Source: VXNE01 sp965217825
GTDB taxonomy: Bacteria; Pseudomonadota; Gammaproteobacteria; Pseudomonadales; Azotimanducaceae
Assembly: GCA_965217825.1 (NCBI GenBank)
Contig: OZ244571.1
Coordinates: 3,844,001 to 3,908,000, forward strand
Reading direction: 5' to 3'
Length of the DNA: 64,000 nt
Made by a program: the position numbers and the translations under genes. The notes below the pieces were generated by a model, which did not search any database, was not told the origin of the DNA, and saw nothing but the letters and a program-made list of their open reading frames with translations. This document shows positions 1-8,362 of this stretch, in pieces (the first letter of the stretch is position 1; each line of letters starts with the position of its first letter).

Positions 1-798
1 TCGCTCGGCGGCATTTGCGTGCCCATTGTCGTGTTCTGTTTGCAGGTGTTCGGTTGGCGCGCCACCGCGTTTGCCTGCGGCGTGCTGGTGTTGGTACTCG
101 GCCTGCCCCTGGCGCAGCTCATGCGCCACCGGCCAGCACCCGGCGAGTTCGTCGACGGCATCGCCGAACGCACGTCCGCGGGACACGCCTCCAGGGAGAT
201 ACCCAGCCAGGGCTTTTCCATACGCCAGGCGATGCGCACGCGCGCCTTCTGGCTGATTTCCGTCGGCCATGCATGTTCGTTGCTGGTCATTTCCGCCACC
301 ATGGTGCACTTGGTGTCCCATTTGACCGAGGGTCTCGGCTATTCATTGACCCTGGCCGGAGGCGTCGTCGCATGGATGACCGCCTGCCAGATGGGCGGCC
401 AGGTGCTCGGCGGCTATATCGGCGACCGCCTGAACAAGCGCTTGCTCTGCGCCGGTTGCCTGCTTGCACACGCCATCGGACTACTCGTCGTCGCCCATGC
501 GACGAACGTCTTCATGGTGATCGCCTTCGTCCTGTTGTACGGCATTGGAATGGGCATCAGGGGGCCAATGGCGGTCGCGCTTCGCGCCGACTATTTCGGC
601 CCGAGAGCATTCGGAACCATACTCGGGGTTTCCATGTCCATTGCCATGATAGGCATGTCGATCGGACCCATCGTCGCTGGCCTCATGGCCGACGCCCTTG
701 GCAGCTACGAGAGCGGCTTCACCGTATTGGCCGCCGGCGCTGTGGTCGGCGCCGTGTGTTTTCTCGCCGCGAAGCCGCCATCCGAACAGCCAGGTTAA
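1..798 (+). CDS. MFS transporter, C-terminal part (5' end outside window)
   Basis: The reading frame is open from base 1, so only about the last 265 residues of a membrane transporter are present. Alternating hydrophobic helices with short polar loops, including glycine-rich helices and a basic loop GDRLNKR near residue 145, fit the C-terminal half of the major facilitator superfamily. GDRLNKR is the MFS loop 8-9 signature position (G-D-R-x-x-K/R). The substrate cannot be judged from this portion; the glycine-rich late helices resemble monocarboxylate or oxalate/formate-type MFS proteins. It is followed after 81 bases by another permease on the same strand. Confidence 0.8.
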   Translation, partial: SLGGICVPIVVFCLQVFGWRATAFACGVLVLVLGLPLAQLMRHRPAPGEFVDGIAERTSAGHASREIPSQGFSIRQAMRTRAFWLISVGHACSLLVISATMVHLVSHLTEGLGYSLTLAGGVVAWMTACQMGGQVLGGYIGDRLNKRLLCAGCLLAHAIGLLVVAHATNVFMVIAFVLLYGIGMGIRGPMAVALRADYFGPRAFGTILGVSMSIAMIGMSIGPIVAGLMADALGSYESGFTVLAAGAVVGAVCFLAAKPPSEQPG

Positions 799-879
799 CC
801 GCCACGCGCGTTGGCCTGTCGGGCACCGACGAGCCCGCCGTGCGGGGTATGCTCGTGTGCAGAAGAGACCGGAGATGAC

Positions 880-2628
880 ATGGCAACTGGACCCGATCCG
901 GACGGAGGCCTAATCTACGAAGTAGACGAAAAGGCCCCATTGCCACTGGTTGTCGGCATCGGACTGCAGTACGCCGTGCTTTCCCTCTCCAGCATGATGC
1001 TGATGCCTACGGTGGCGTTTAGAGCTGCCGGAGCATCCGAAACCGCAGTCACCTGGGCGGTCTTCGCATCGCTCGTTATCTGCGGCGCCATCATCGCGCT
1101 GCATGCGCGTCCCATCGGTCGTTTAGGCGCAGGCTACGTGCTTGCTATCGGACCGAGCAGCGCGGCCATCGCGGTCACGGTCGATGCCCTGAACGCTGGC
1201 GGGCCCGGGCTGCTGGCCGTCCTGGCAATCACCGCCTCGCTGTTCCAGTTCGCATTCGCCTTCCGGATGTCCCTGCTGCGGCGCCTCTTGACGCCGACCG
1301 TCTCCGGAACGGCACTTATGCTGATTCCGGTCACCATCGTCCCGGTCATGTTCGGCATGCTTGACGACGCGCCGTCGGAATACCCGACTACCGCCGCCCC
1401 GGCGTGCGCGGGCGTCACGTTCATGGTCGTCGGCGGGATCATGCTGAAAGGCACGCCCGGTCTGCGCACATGGGCTCCGGTCGTCGGAATCGCCATCGGT
1501 TCCGTGGTGGCTGCGTTCTACGGTCTCTACGACGTGGACCGCGTCGTCCAGGCAGCCTGGTTCGGCGTGCCGACCGATTGGCCGGGGCATTTCGCGTCAG
1601 TGGCCAATGACCTGGACGTCGCAACTTTCGCGGGGATGGTGCCGGCTTTCGTGCTGCTGTTCCTGATCTGCACGATTCGATCGATGAGCAGTTCGCTCGC
1701 GATCCAGACCGTGTCCTGGCGTGATCGGCGCGCCATGGACTTTCGCCCGGTGCAAGGTGCGATCTTCGGCGATGCCCTGTCAAATCTCGCCGCCGGGTTG
1801 GCTGGCACTATGCCGAACGGCGCCAATTCAGGGACCGTCGCGCGCACCCAACTGACCGGCGTCGCCGCACGGCCTGTCGGCCTCGTGTTCGGCGCCGCCG
1901 TGATCCTGATTGCCTTTTGCCCGAAGGTCGTCGCCCTGGTGCTCGCCGTGCCAGGCCCCGTTTTCGCCGGCTACGTGACGGTGATGATCGCGGCCACCTT
2001 CACCATCGGCTTGAAGATGGCGGTTTCAGAAGGCGCGGATCATCGCCAGGGACTGATCATCGGCCTGGCGTTCTGGATCGGCGCCGGGTGCCAGTACGGG
2101 TTCATCTTCCCGGATTTCGTCGCCACGTTCGCAGGCGGCATGCTGAAAAGCGCGCTGACGGCCGGTGGTCTGGTGGCGATCCTGCTTACCGCCCTGCTCG
2201 TGTTGACAGCGCCACGCCGACAACGACTTGAGACGCAGCTTGCAGTCTCGGCGCTACCGCAACTGCGCGACTTCGTGCGGAATCTGGCCAATCGGCACCA
2301 GTGGCGGGCGGCAATGATCGACCGCCTCGATGCCGTCGCCGAGGAAACCTTGCTGACGCTCCTGCGAGACGATCAGGAAGCCGCCGAGCAGCAACGGCGA
2401 CTGCTCGTCATCGCGTCCAGTGAAGGCAGTGCCGCCGTGCTCGAATTCATCGCCGCCGGCGGTAAGGAGAACATCGAAGACCGGCTCGCCGTGCTCGGTG
2501 AAACGGCAACGGAAGAGTCCGTCGAGCGCGATGTATCGCTCAGGCTACTGCGCCACCTCGCGACCGAGGTCCGGCACCGTCAATACCACGACGTCGACAT
2601 CGTGACAGTGCGCGTGGTCTTCGACTAG
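880..2628 (+). CDS. NCS2 (xanthine/uracil permease family) transporter with cytoplasmic C-terminal extension
   Basis: A 582-residue inner-membrane permease. Residues about 15-445 form the repeated hydrophobic helices of the nucleobase-cation symporter-2 family, which imports purines, pyrimidines or related compounds with a cation. The NCS2-like stretch FGDALSNLAAGLAG is followed by PNGANSGTVARTQLTGVAAR. The start at 880 is chosen because GGAG lies at 871-874, five bases upstream; an in-frame ATG at 811 has no such site. After the last helix about 140 soluble residues follow, rich in Glu, Arg and Leu and ending in a beta-rich stretch. This resembles a degenerate histidine-kinase-like ATPase fold, but that is only an impression. 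It overlaps the convergent aldo/keto reductase gene by 4 bases. Confidence 0.85.
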   Translation: MATGPDPDGGLIYEVDEKAPLPLVVGIGLQYAVLSLSSMMLMPTVAFRAAGASETAVTWAVFASLVICGAIIALHARPIGRLGAGYVLAIGPSSAAIAVTVDALNAGGPGLLAVLAITASLFQFAFAFRMSLLRRLLTPTVSGTALMLIPVTIVPVMFGMLDDAPSEYPTTAAPACAGVTFMVVGGIMLKGTPGLRTWAPVVGIAIGSVVAAFYGLYDVDRVVQAAWFGVPTDWPGHFASVANDLDVATFAGMVPAFVLLFLICTIRSMSSSLAIQTVSWRDRRAMDFRPVQGAIFGDALSNLAAGLAGTMPNGANSGTVARTQLTGVAARPVGLVFGAAVILIAFCPKVVALVLAVPGPVFAGYVTVMIAATFTIGLKMAVSEGADHRQGLIIGLAFWIGAGCQYGFIFPDFVATFAGGMLKSALTAGGLVAILLTALLVLTAPRRQRLETQLAVSALPQLRDFVRNLANRHQWRAAMIDRLDAVAEETLLTLLRDDQEAAEQQRRLLVIASSEGSAAVLEFIAAGGKENIEDRLAVLGETATEESVERDVSLRLLRHLATEVRHRQYHDVDIVTVRVVFD

Positions 2629-3536
2629 CCAAAACCGTGTTGATTCCGATGGACTTGCGAGTCGAAGTTCTGCGTACTCTTGAACCACTCGTGGCGCCCA
2701 TCGGTCGCCTCATCGTAAACCTGCGCTTCGAGCGCCTGCATGTGCGCTGCAGAGAAGGGTTCGAAGTCGCGGGCCATTGCCAAATCCTGTTGCAGGTCGG
2801 CGTCCGACTGAATACCGCACACGAGCGTGCTGATCGGCAGTGACAGGGCATAGCCTCGACACTGCTCAGCCGTCAGTCCAACTTCGCCGACGATCTGACC
2901 ACGGCCACCCAGGCTCTTCATGCCAATCACCCCGATGCCGCGTTCCTGGAGCACCGGCAGTGTCTCCTTTTGAAAGCTGCGGTAGTGCGCATCTAGGACG
3001 TTGACGGGCATCTGGCAGGTGTCCCAATCGAAGTCCTGCGCGAGCATCCCGGCCAGGATGTGGGGGCTTTTGTGGCCCGTGAAGCCGATAAACCGGACCT
3101 TGCCGGCTTCGCGGGCTGCAACGGCGGCCTCGATGGCGCCGTCGGGCCGAAAAATCCACTCCGCATCGTTGTCATAGTTCACTTCATGGAACTGCCAGAC
3201 ATCGATCACATCGGTGCGCAGCTTTCTGAGGCTGTCTTCAAGCTGCTTCTCTGCGGTTATCCGGTCCCGGGCGCAGACCTTGGTCATCAACACGACCTTG
3301 TCCCTGCGGCCTTGGAGGGCGACGCCCATACGGCGTTCGGATTCACCGCCAGCGTATTCCCAAGCGTTGTCCATAAAAGTCACGCCGGCGTCGACAGCCT
3401 CCTGAATTAGCCGCACCGTTGTTTTCTCATCGATGTCCGGTCTGACGCAGTGGCCGCCGCCGAAGCCGACAATCGAGACCGTCAGTCCGGTCCTGCCGAG
3501 TTCGCGAACGGGCATTCCAGCCTCGTTCTTTTCCAT
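2625..3536 (-). CDS. Aldo/keto reductase
   Basis: A 303-residue NAD(P)H-dependent oxidoreductase of the aldo/keto reductase (TIM barrel) superfamily. The N-terminus has the usual LGRTGLTVSIVGFGG strand, followed by FMDNAWEYAGGESERRMG. The catalytic Asp and Tyr lie in D-N-A-W-E-Y, the Lys in VVLMTKV, and the His in WQFHEV. Length is typical. The start at 3536 gives the expected N-terminus. It is transcribed toward the NCS2 permease and shares the 3' overlap with it. The substrate is unknown; this branch is usually annotated as a predicted oxidoreductase. Confidence 0.9.
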   Translation of the reverse strand: MEKNEAGMPVRELGRTGLTVSIVGFGGGHCVRPDIDEKTTVRLIQEAVDAGVTFMDNAWEYAGGESERRMGVALQGRRDKVVLMTKVCARDRITAEKQLEDSLRKLRTDVIDVWQFHEVNYDNDAEWIFRPDGAIEAAVAAREAGKVRFIGFTGHKSPHILAGMLAQDFDWDTCQMPVNVLDAHYRSFQKETLPVLQERGIGVIGMKSLGGRGQIVGEVGLTAEQCRGYALSLPISTLVCGIQSDADLQQDLAMARDFEPFSAAHMQALEAQVYDEATDGRHEWFKSTQNFDSQVHRNQHGFG

Positions 3537-3615
3537 GCATTCCTCGTCGTATCGTGATTTGCGCGATCATCGCGGCCCTTGATGCAAGATCCGGGCTTGG
3601 CGGGCTAAAGACTTC

Positions 3616-3644
3616 CACAAAACAAACGCCTCCGGGGAGGCGTT
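3616..3644 (-). terminator. Probable intrinsic terminator after the decarboxylase-like genes
   Basis: On the minus strand, nine-base arms AACGCCTCC and GGAGGCGTT (3644-3625) close a two-base loop and are followed by TGTTTTGT. It lies downstream of the gene ending at 3775. Confidence 0.65.
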
Positions 3645-3699
3645 GTTCCATGAAAGTCTGTGTTTGCGAAGGCAGGAGCCGGAAGGCCTTCCCCTAAGG

Positions 3700-3736
3700 G
3701 AGTGTGGGGCAACTCATCGAGTTGGAATCCCCACTC
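3700..3736. other. Long stem-loop 3' of the decarboxylase-like gene
   Basis: GAGTG-GGGG (3700-3709, one bulged T) pairs with CCCCACTC (3729-3736), and an inner stem CAACTC/GAGTTG closes a three-base loop. It lies about 40 bases past the stop codon at 3775 and could protect or terminate the transcript. Confidence 0.5.
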
Positions 3737-3774
3737 TCTCTCCGCCAATAACTAGTGGCGGCCTCTTCCCGGTA

Positions 3775-4863
3775 TTACGCCGGCACTCCACCCACGATTC
3801 CGAGCTTGACCCAGTACGAGTCGCCTCCGCCACCGCCGATCCACTTCTGATACCAACCGTCGGTAACGGAATCTTCGACCTTAACCTGTCCACCGATGAG
3901 GCCTGCCCACGGATCCGATTGCCTGACGTGGACCTTAACCTGTCCACCTTGCCATTCCAGAATCGTCGCCGGCTTGGCGCCGGTGTCGATTCCTGGTCCG
4001 CGCCCCTGCCTGACACAAACGGCGCCGCCTTGGATCCAATGCCACGTCACGGTATTGCCGCCTTCGACCTTGCCGAAAGATTTCAGACGCGCTTCGTCCG
4101 CAACCGGACCTGCCGTGAAATCAAGGGAATACCGCTCTTCGCCCTGGTACAGAACCTCGGCTCTTACCGTGTTCTCGCCGTGCGTAATGCTGATCTGGTC
4201 AGCGACGTACTTGGGCCATCCCCAGATGACTCCCTCACGCGTGTGGTGAAGGAATGGCACCGGGGTGCTTATGCACATCCAGGATTCAAGACCATCGGGA
4301 CACAGGACCTTGATCGTGAATCGGCCTTCCTGGAAACGGGCGGCCTTTCTGCCGAACTGGTTCATGTCCAGGAGGCTCGCGCCGACAATCGGGTGCTCCG
4401 GCATCTCCAGCGGGGCCGGTATGAACGAGCGATACAGATCAAGATCCGCAGGCTCAATGACGGTATGGACACCCTGGGTACCCGCTCCGAGGGCTATCAG
4501 CGCATCCAGATCTTCTTTGGATGGCGATTTCCTTCCAGCGCCCGGACCTTTGCCCCCGTTGATGAAATACGTCTGACTGTGATCCTCGACGAATGCCTGT
4601 ATGGCGTCCATCCTGACCCTGGCGGCGTTGAGCCTTACGACTTCCACCTTCTTGTCCAGTTCCTTGTCGCCGGTCCGGTACCTTTCGGATTCGGATCGCG
4701 AAAGCGCCAGCTCGGACGCGTAGTTCACCGGGTCAGCATATTCCGGCGGGCATGCGATCGACGTAACGTGATTGGGGTCGGGTGCGACGACCTGGTAGGG
4801 TACTTCGAGATTGATCTCCAGACTTGCGTCGAGATCGACTTCTGGTTTCAGTATTGCTGCCAT
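3775..4863 (-). CDS. Acetoacetate decarboxylase family protein (copy 1)
   Basis: A 362-residue protein of the acetoacetate decarboxylase-like superfamily. The core motif GVIWGWPKYVAD (around residue 215) holds the lysine at the position used for Schiff-base catalysis in this fold. The clostridial enzyme has Lys-Lys here, whereas this protein has Lys-Tyr, so the classical pKa-lowering second lysine is missing and the reaction may differ. Other landmarks are GEERYSLDFTAGPVADEA and PEHPIVGASLLDMN. It is the second gene of a tandem pair, 61 bases downstream of a related copy; the two share the central 200 residues almost motif for motif. It may act on a beta-keto acid or another carbonyl compound. 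Confidence is high for family, low for substrate. Confidence 0.8.
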   Translation of the reverse strand: MAAILKPEVDLDASLEINLEVPYQVVAPDPNHVTSIACPPEYADPVNYASELALSRSESERYRTGDKELDKKVEVVRLNAARVRMDAIQAFVEDHSQTYFINGGKGPGAGRKSPSKEDLDALIALGAGTQGVHTVIEPADLDLYRSFIPAPLEMPEHPIVGASLLDMNQFGRKAARFQEGRFTIKVLCPDGLESWMCISTPVPFLHHTREGVIWGWPKYVADQISITHGENTVRAEVLYQGEERYSLDFTAGPVADEARLKSFGKVEGGNTVTWHWIQGGAVCVRQGRGPGIDTGAKPATILEWQGGQVKVHVRQSDPWAGLIGGQVKVEDSVTDGWYQKWIGGGGGDSYWVKLGIVGGVPA

Positions 4864-4924
4864 CTTGGCTTTCCTCTTTCCTTCTCTCTTCCTTGACTTA
4901 CTTCTCTTGCTTGTGTGCTTCGGA

Positions 4925-5977
4925 TCAGTCGAATTCGGGAACTCTTATCGAAGCATTCGATCCCACCGCCGTGACGGAGCCGCCGCCTACTGTTGCAAGC
5001 TTGGTCATGACGGAATCGCCGCCGCCACCCCCGATGAACTTCGAATAGTAGCCATCCGTGACGGAGTCTTCGGGAATCAGCCCGGCCCACGGGTCCGAAG
5101 GCCTGATATGGACCTTGACCTGTCCTCCCTGCCAATCGAGTATCCGGGGTTGCGTGCGACCGTTTTGGAAACCCGGGCCTCTTCCCTGTCTGCAGAGGAC
5201 GGCGCCGCCCTGTATCCAGTACCACGAACAGGTATTGCCACCTTCCACTCTTCCGAGCGCCTTCAACGACGCTTCGTCCTTCACCGGCCCTGCGGTGAAA
5301 TCGAGGGAATAGCGCTCTTCTCCAAAGTACAGGACCTCGGCTCGCGCCGAGTTCGCTTCCCGACTGAAGCTGATCTGGTCCGCCACATACTTGGGCCATC
5401 CCCAGATCACGCCTTCCCGGCACTGCAGGTTGAACGGCACCGGCGTACTGACGACCAGCCAGGACTCGAGGCCATCCGGGCACAGGCACTTGAGCGAGAA
5501 CCGGCCTTCCTGAAAACGATTGATCGGATTGCCGGAGTTCATGTCAAGCAGGGTTGCTCCCACCAGGGGACGCTCGGGCATCTGCAAAGGTGCGGACAGG
5601 AACGAGCGATACAGGTCTAGATCTGCCGGCTCGATCACGGTGAAGATGCCTTGCGTGCCCAACCCCCTCGCGACGTGTTCTTCGAGTTGCTCGTCCGTGA
5701 GCGTCGGAACCAGACTGTGACCGGGGCCTCTTCCCCCGTTGATTGACCAGGTCTGGTTCGGGTCATTGACGAATTTTTCGGCGCGGTCCGTACCGACTCT
5801 TGAGCGAGCCAGTTTCAACCGTATGGCCCTTTGATCGGCTTCCGGGTCGCCCTTTCCAACGTCACTACCGTCGCTGGGTCCGCCGAAATTCTGCGGCGAG
5901 ACCAGTTCCTCCGGAATCGACCGGGTGACAACGTCACTTGACATGACCTCTTCTTCAAATTTTGGGTTCGCGGCCAT
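4925..5977 (-). CDS. Acetoacetate decarboxylase family protein (copy 2)
   Basis: A 350-residue paralogue of the downstream gene. The start at 5977 is fixed by a strong ribosome binding site, GGGAGGAG, just upstream on the minus strand; the frame stays open further upstream but looks non-coding. It shares with copy 1 the block QTWSINGGRGPG, GTQGIFTVIEPADLDLYRSF, REGVIWGWPKYVADQIS and the ending in which a GGGGDS stretch precedes the C-terminus. The presumed catalytic lysine is near residue 195 and is again followed by Tyr. First gene of a two-gene operon transcribed away from the CoA-transferase. The intergenic 188 bases to 6165 should hold divergent promoters; I could not pick convincing -35/-10 boxes. 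Confidence 0.8.
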   Translation of the reverse strand: MAANPKFEEEVMSSDVVTRSIPEELVSPQNFGGPSDGSDVGKGDPEADQRAIRLKLARSRVGTDRAEKFVNDPNQTWSINGGRGPGHSLVPTLTDEQLEEHVARGLGTQGIFTVIEPADLDLYRSFLSAPLQMPERPLVGATLLDMNSGNPINRFQEGRFSLKCLCPDGLESWLVVSTPVPFNLQCREGVIWGWPKYVADQISFSREANSARAEVLYFGEERYSLDFTAGPVKDEASLKALGRVEGGNTCSWYWIQGGAVLCRQGRGPGFQNGRTQPRILDWQGGQVKVHIRPSDPWAGLIPEDSVTDGYYSKFIGGGGGDSVMTKLATVGGGSVTAVGSNASIRVPEFD

Positions 5978-6165
5978 TTTCTCCTCCCTTTCCTGAATCT
6001 CTCGTAACGTAGCACTCTCCCCGGACCGGCGCAACGCCGACGCCGCGCCGACGCCGCAGAATGCAATGACTGCGGGGTGTTCCGCCAGAATCGTCGCGGC
6101 GCATTGCGGCAATGCCCGCGTAGGCGCTATGTTCGCGGTTCGCGTCACTCGCCAGAAGGGTTCCG

Positions 6166-7497
6166 TTGTCAGAGCACGCCCATTCCGAACGGCCTTTCGA
6201 AGGTATCCGCGTCGTCGAGTTCGGCCAGTTCGTCGCCGTGCCGTTCGCGGCACAACTCCTGGCCGAAGGCGGCGCGCGGGTCATCAAGGTCGAACCGCCG
6301 GATGGCGATCCCGCAAGGCGCTTGCGACCGCTAGCGCCCACCAGACCAGACGAGGAGCAAAGCACCTCAGCCTCGGCAAAACCCATTGCGCCCGAGACGC
6401 GCACCTTCCTATCGCGCAACCGCGGCAAGCGCTCGCTGCCGCTGGCGCTACGCCACCCGGAGGCCAGACCCGTAATCGACGCATTGCTGACATGGGCGGA
6501 CGTCGTGCTCATGAACTTTCGTCCCGGACTGGCGGAAGACCTGGGCCTGGGGGCCGCCGCGCTATGCGCACGATTCCCCCGCCTCATCATCGGTTCCGTG
6601 TCGGCGTTCGGTAGCCGCGGTCCTGAAGCAGACCGCGCGGGTATGGATATCGTCGTGCAGGCGCGCAGCGGTTTGATGGCGGCCAACGGACGCGTCGTCG
6701 ACGGGCGGCCGGCCACCGGAGACCCGGTAAGCGCGGACTACATGTGTGCCATGACGCTCGCTTTCGGGGTCAGCGCCGCGCTCCTTCGGCGCGAGCGAAC
6801 GGGACGGGGCGGCCACGTCGACACGTCGCTGCTGCAGGCCGCGATGACGCTTGCGAACAACCAACTTGTCCGCGCCGAAGGTGAAGACGGCCCCGTACAT
6901 CGGGAAGTGCTGGATCGCCTGGACGCACTCCGCGCTGCCGGCGCTCCCTACACCGCGCAGGCCGAGATCATTCCTTCGGTGCGTGCCCGGTCCATGTCAC
7001 AGGTCTATTTCCGGACTTACGAGACAGCGGACGCGACCATCGCCGTCGCCTGCGGCAGTCCCGCGCTACGAGAGAGATTCATGCGCGTCATAGGCCTCGA
7101 CGATCCAGGCCTCGGTACGGGTTCCGGACTCGACCTCGACAGGCACTACGACGCGCTCAAGCCCAGGGCCGAGGCAAAGCTGCGCCAGCGCGCAAGCGCG
7201 GAGTGGGTCGCGGAACTGAACGAAGCGGGGGTTCCCGTTTCGACGGTCAGGTTTCCGCTGGAACTGATCGACGATCCGCAAACGGCGGCGAACGGCATGT
7301 TCCATACGTTCCGGCATCCGACCGTCGGCGACGTGACGGCGTTGTCGCCACCGGTGAATCTCGACGCCGAAGGGTTCACACCGGCATCGCCCACTGCGCC
7401 GCTCGGTTCGGATACGGCGGCCATCCTGACGGAGTTGGGCTTCGCGGGCGACCAGACCGATGCATTGCTCAACACGAACGTGACGCGTGACAGGTAG
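6166..7497 (+). CDS. Class III CoA-transferase (CaiB/BaiF family)
   Basis: A 443-residue enzyme that moves CoA between carboxylic acids. The N-terminal motif GIRVVEFGQFVAVPFAAQLL and VIKVEPPDGDPAR are family hallmarks, and the Asp in RAGMDIVVQARSG is at the position of the catalytic aspartate of formyl-CoA transferase. The start is a TTG at 6166 preceded by AGAAGGG at 6154-6160. Length is typical. Its partner substrate is unknown; being beside decarboxylase-like genes suggests organic-acid catabolism, which is inference. Confidence 0.88.
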   Translation: MSEHAHSERPFEGIRVVEFGQFVAVPFAAQLLAEGGARVIKVEPPDGDPARRLRPLAPTRPDEEQSTSASAKPIAPETRTFLSRNRGKRSLPLALRHPEARPVIDALLTWADVVLMNFRPGLAEDLGLGAAALCARFPRLIIGSVSAFGSRGPEADRAGMDIVVQARSGLMAANGRVVDGRPATGDPVSADYMCAMTLAFGVSAALLRRERTGRGGHVDTSLLQAAMTLANNQLVRAEGEDGPVHREVLDRLDALRAAGAPYTAQAEIIPSVRARSMSQVYFRTYETADATIAVACGSPALRERFMRVIGLDDPGLGTGSGLDLDRHYDALKPRAEAKLRQRASAEWVAELNEAGVPVSTVRFPLELIDDPQTAANGMFHTFRHPTVGDVTALSPPVNLDAEGFTPASPTAPLGSDTAAILTELGFAGDQTDALLNTNVTRDR

Positions 7498-7644
7498 GTG
7501 ACGTCTTCGATCGCCCGGTCACACTCCCAGCCCGGCCCCTCGGGGGTCGCATGATTGCAAAGGCCCACCAGTCCGAGTCACAGCCGTCGCGCCATCCTGC
7601 AAAGAGGCGGTTGCCGATGTAGCCCACCTGACATCTAATGCGCC

Positions 7645-7681
7645 ATATCATATGCATCAAATTGATCAATATCGTATGCAT
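7645..7681. promoter_or_regulatory. Probable operator of the VapBC-type pair
   Basis: Two direct copies of ATATC(A/G)TATGCAT at 7645-7657 and 7669-7681 start 24 bases apart and flank the palindrome TTGATCAA (7662-7669). The stretch is AT-rich against high-GC surroundings and ends four bases before the antitoxin start at 7686, as expected of an autoregulated toxin-antitoxin promoter. Confidence 0.55.
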
Positions 7682-7685
7682 ACAA

Positions 7686-7940
7686 ATGAACAAAAGAACA
7701 ACGCTTTTGCTCGACGACGAGACGCGGACAGCAGCGCATGAACTTGCCCATCGCTACGAGTGCTCGGTTTCGGAGGCGATACGTCGTGCGGTGCTGCGTC
7801 ATCGCGATGCGATCGTCGGCATCCCCACGGCCCGGCGCGAGGAACGCGTGAGAATACTCGACCACCTGTTCGAACTCTTTGACGGCCACGACGCGGCGGA
7901 TGAGATCCGTCGTCTGAAAGAGCAGGATGAAGGATTCTGA
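7686..7940 (+). CDS. vapB: VapB-type ribbon-helix-helix antitoxin
   Basis: An 84-residue protein starting MNKRTTLLLDDETRTAA, which reads as the DNA-binding beta strand and first helix of a ribbon-helix-helix domain. The C-terminus, ending in RRLKEQDEGF, would bind the toxin. The start at 7686 is chosen because it begins the recognisable domain and follows the operator-like repeats. Its stop codon overlaps the toxin start by one base (TGATG), so the two are translationally coupled. It should repress its own operon and neutralise the PIN protein. Confidence 0.8.
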   Translation: MNKRTTLLLDDETRTAAHELAHRYECSVSEAIRRAVLRHRDAIVGIPTARREERVRILDHLFELFDGHDAADEIRRLKEQDEGF

Positions 7941-8341
7941 TGATCGTGCATTTGGACACGGACTTTCTCGTCTACGCGCTGGCGACGGCTGGACCCGAGC
8001 GGCGACGGCTCATGCAAATCGCGAATTCCGGTCAAACGATAGAACTCAGCGCTGTAGCGTGGTACGAATTTTCGAGAGGTCCGCGAACCCCGGAGCAGTT
8101 GGCAACCGCACGCGCATTTCTTGCCGCCGACGGCATCATCCCTTTTTCGGAGTATTTCGCTTCTGCGGCGGCCGAAGTCTTTCGCAGGCTCGGATCACCA
8201 CGGCGGCGGGCGGCGGATATCTGTATCGGTGTGACGGCGATGTTGCGCGGCGCAACCCTCATCAGCCGCAATGCTCGAGACTTCGCCGGCATACCGGATC
8301 TCGATGTGCGGGATCACGACATGAAGGCACAGTACACCTAA
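7940..8341 (+). CDS. vapC: VapC-type PIN-domain toxin
   Basis: A 133-residue PIN-domain ribonuclease. Acidic residues expected to bind Mg are visible: Asp in HLDTDFLVYAL at the N-terminus, Glu in WYEFSRG, Asp in RRAADICIGVTA and Asp in SRNARDFAGI. In the family these proteins cut tRNA or rRNA when released from the antitoxin. It is coupled to the preceding antitoxin gene by a one-base overlap. Confidence 0.85.
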   Translation: MIVHLDTDFLVYALATAGPERRRLMQIANSGQTIELSAVAWYEFSRGPRTPEQLATARAFLAADGIIPFSEYFASAAAEVFRRLGSPRRRAADICIGVTAMLRGATLISRNARDFAGIPDLDVRDHDMKAQYT

Positions 8342-8362
8342 GCCATGGCCAGGGAGGCGGCA

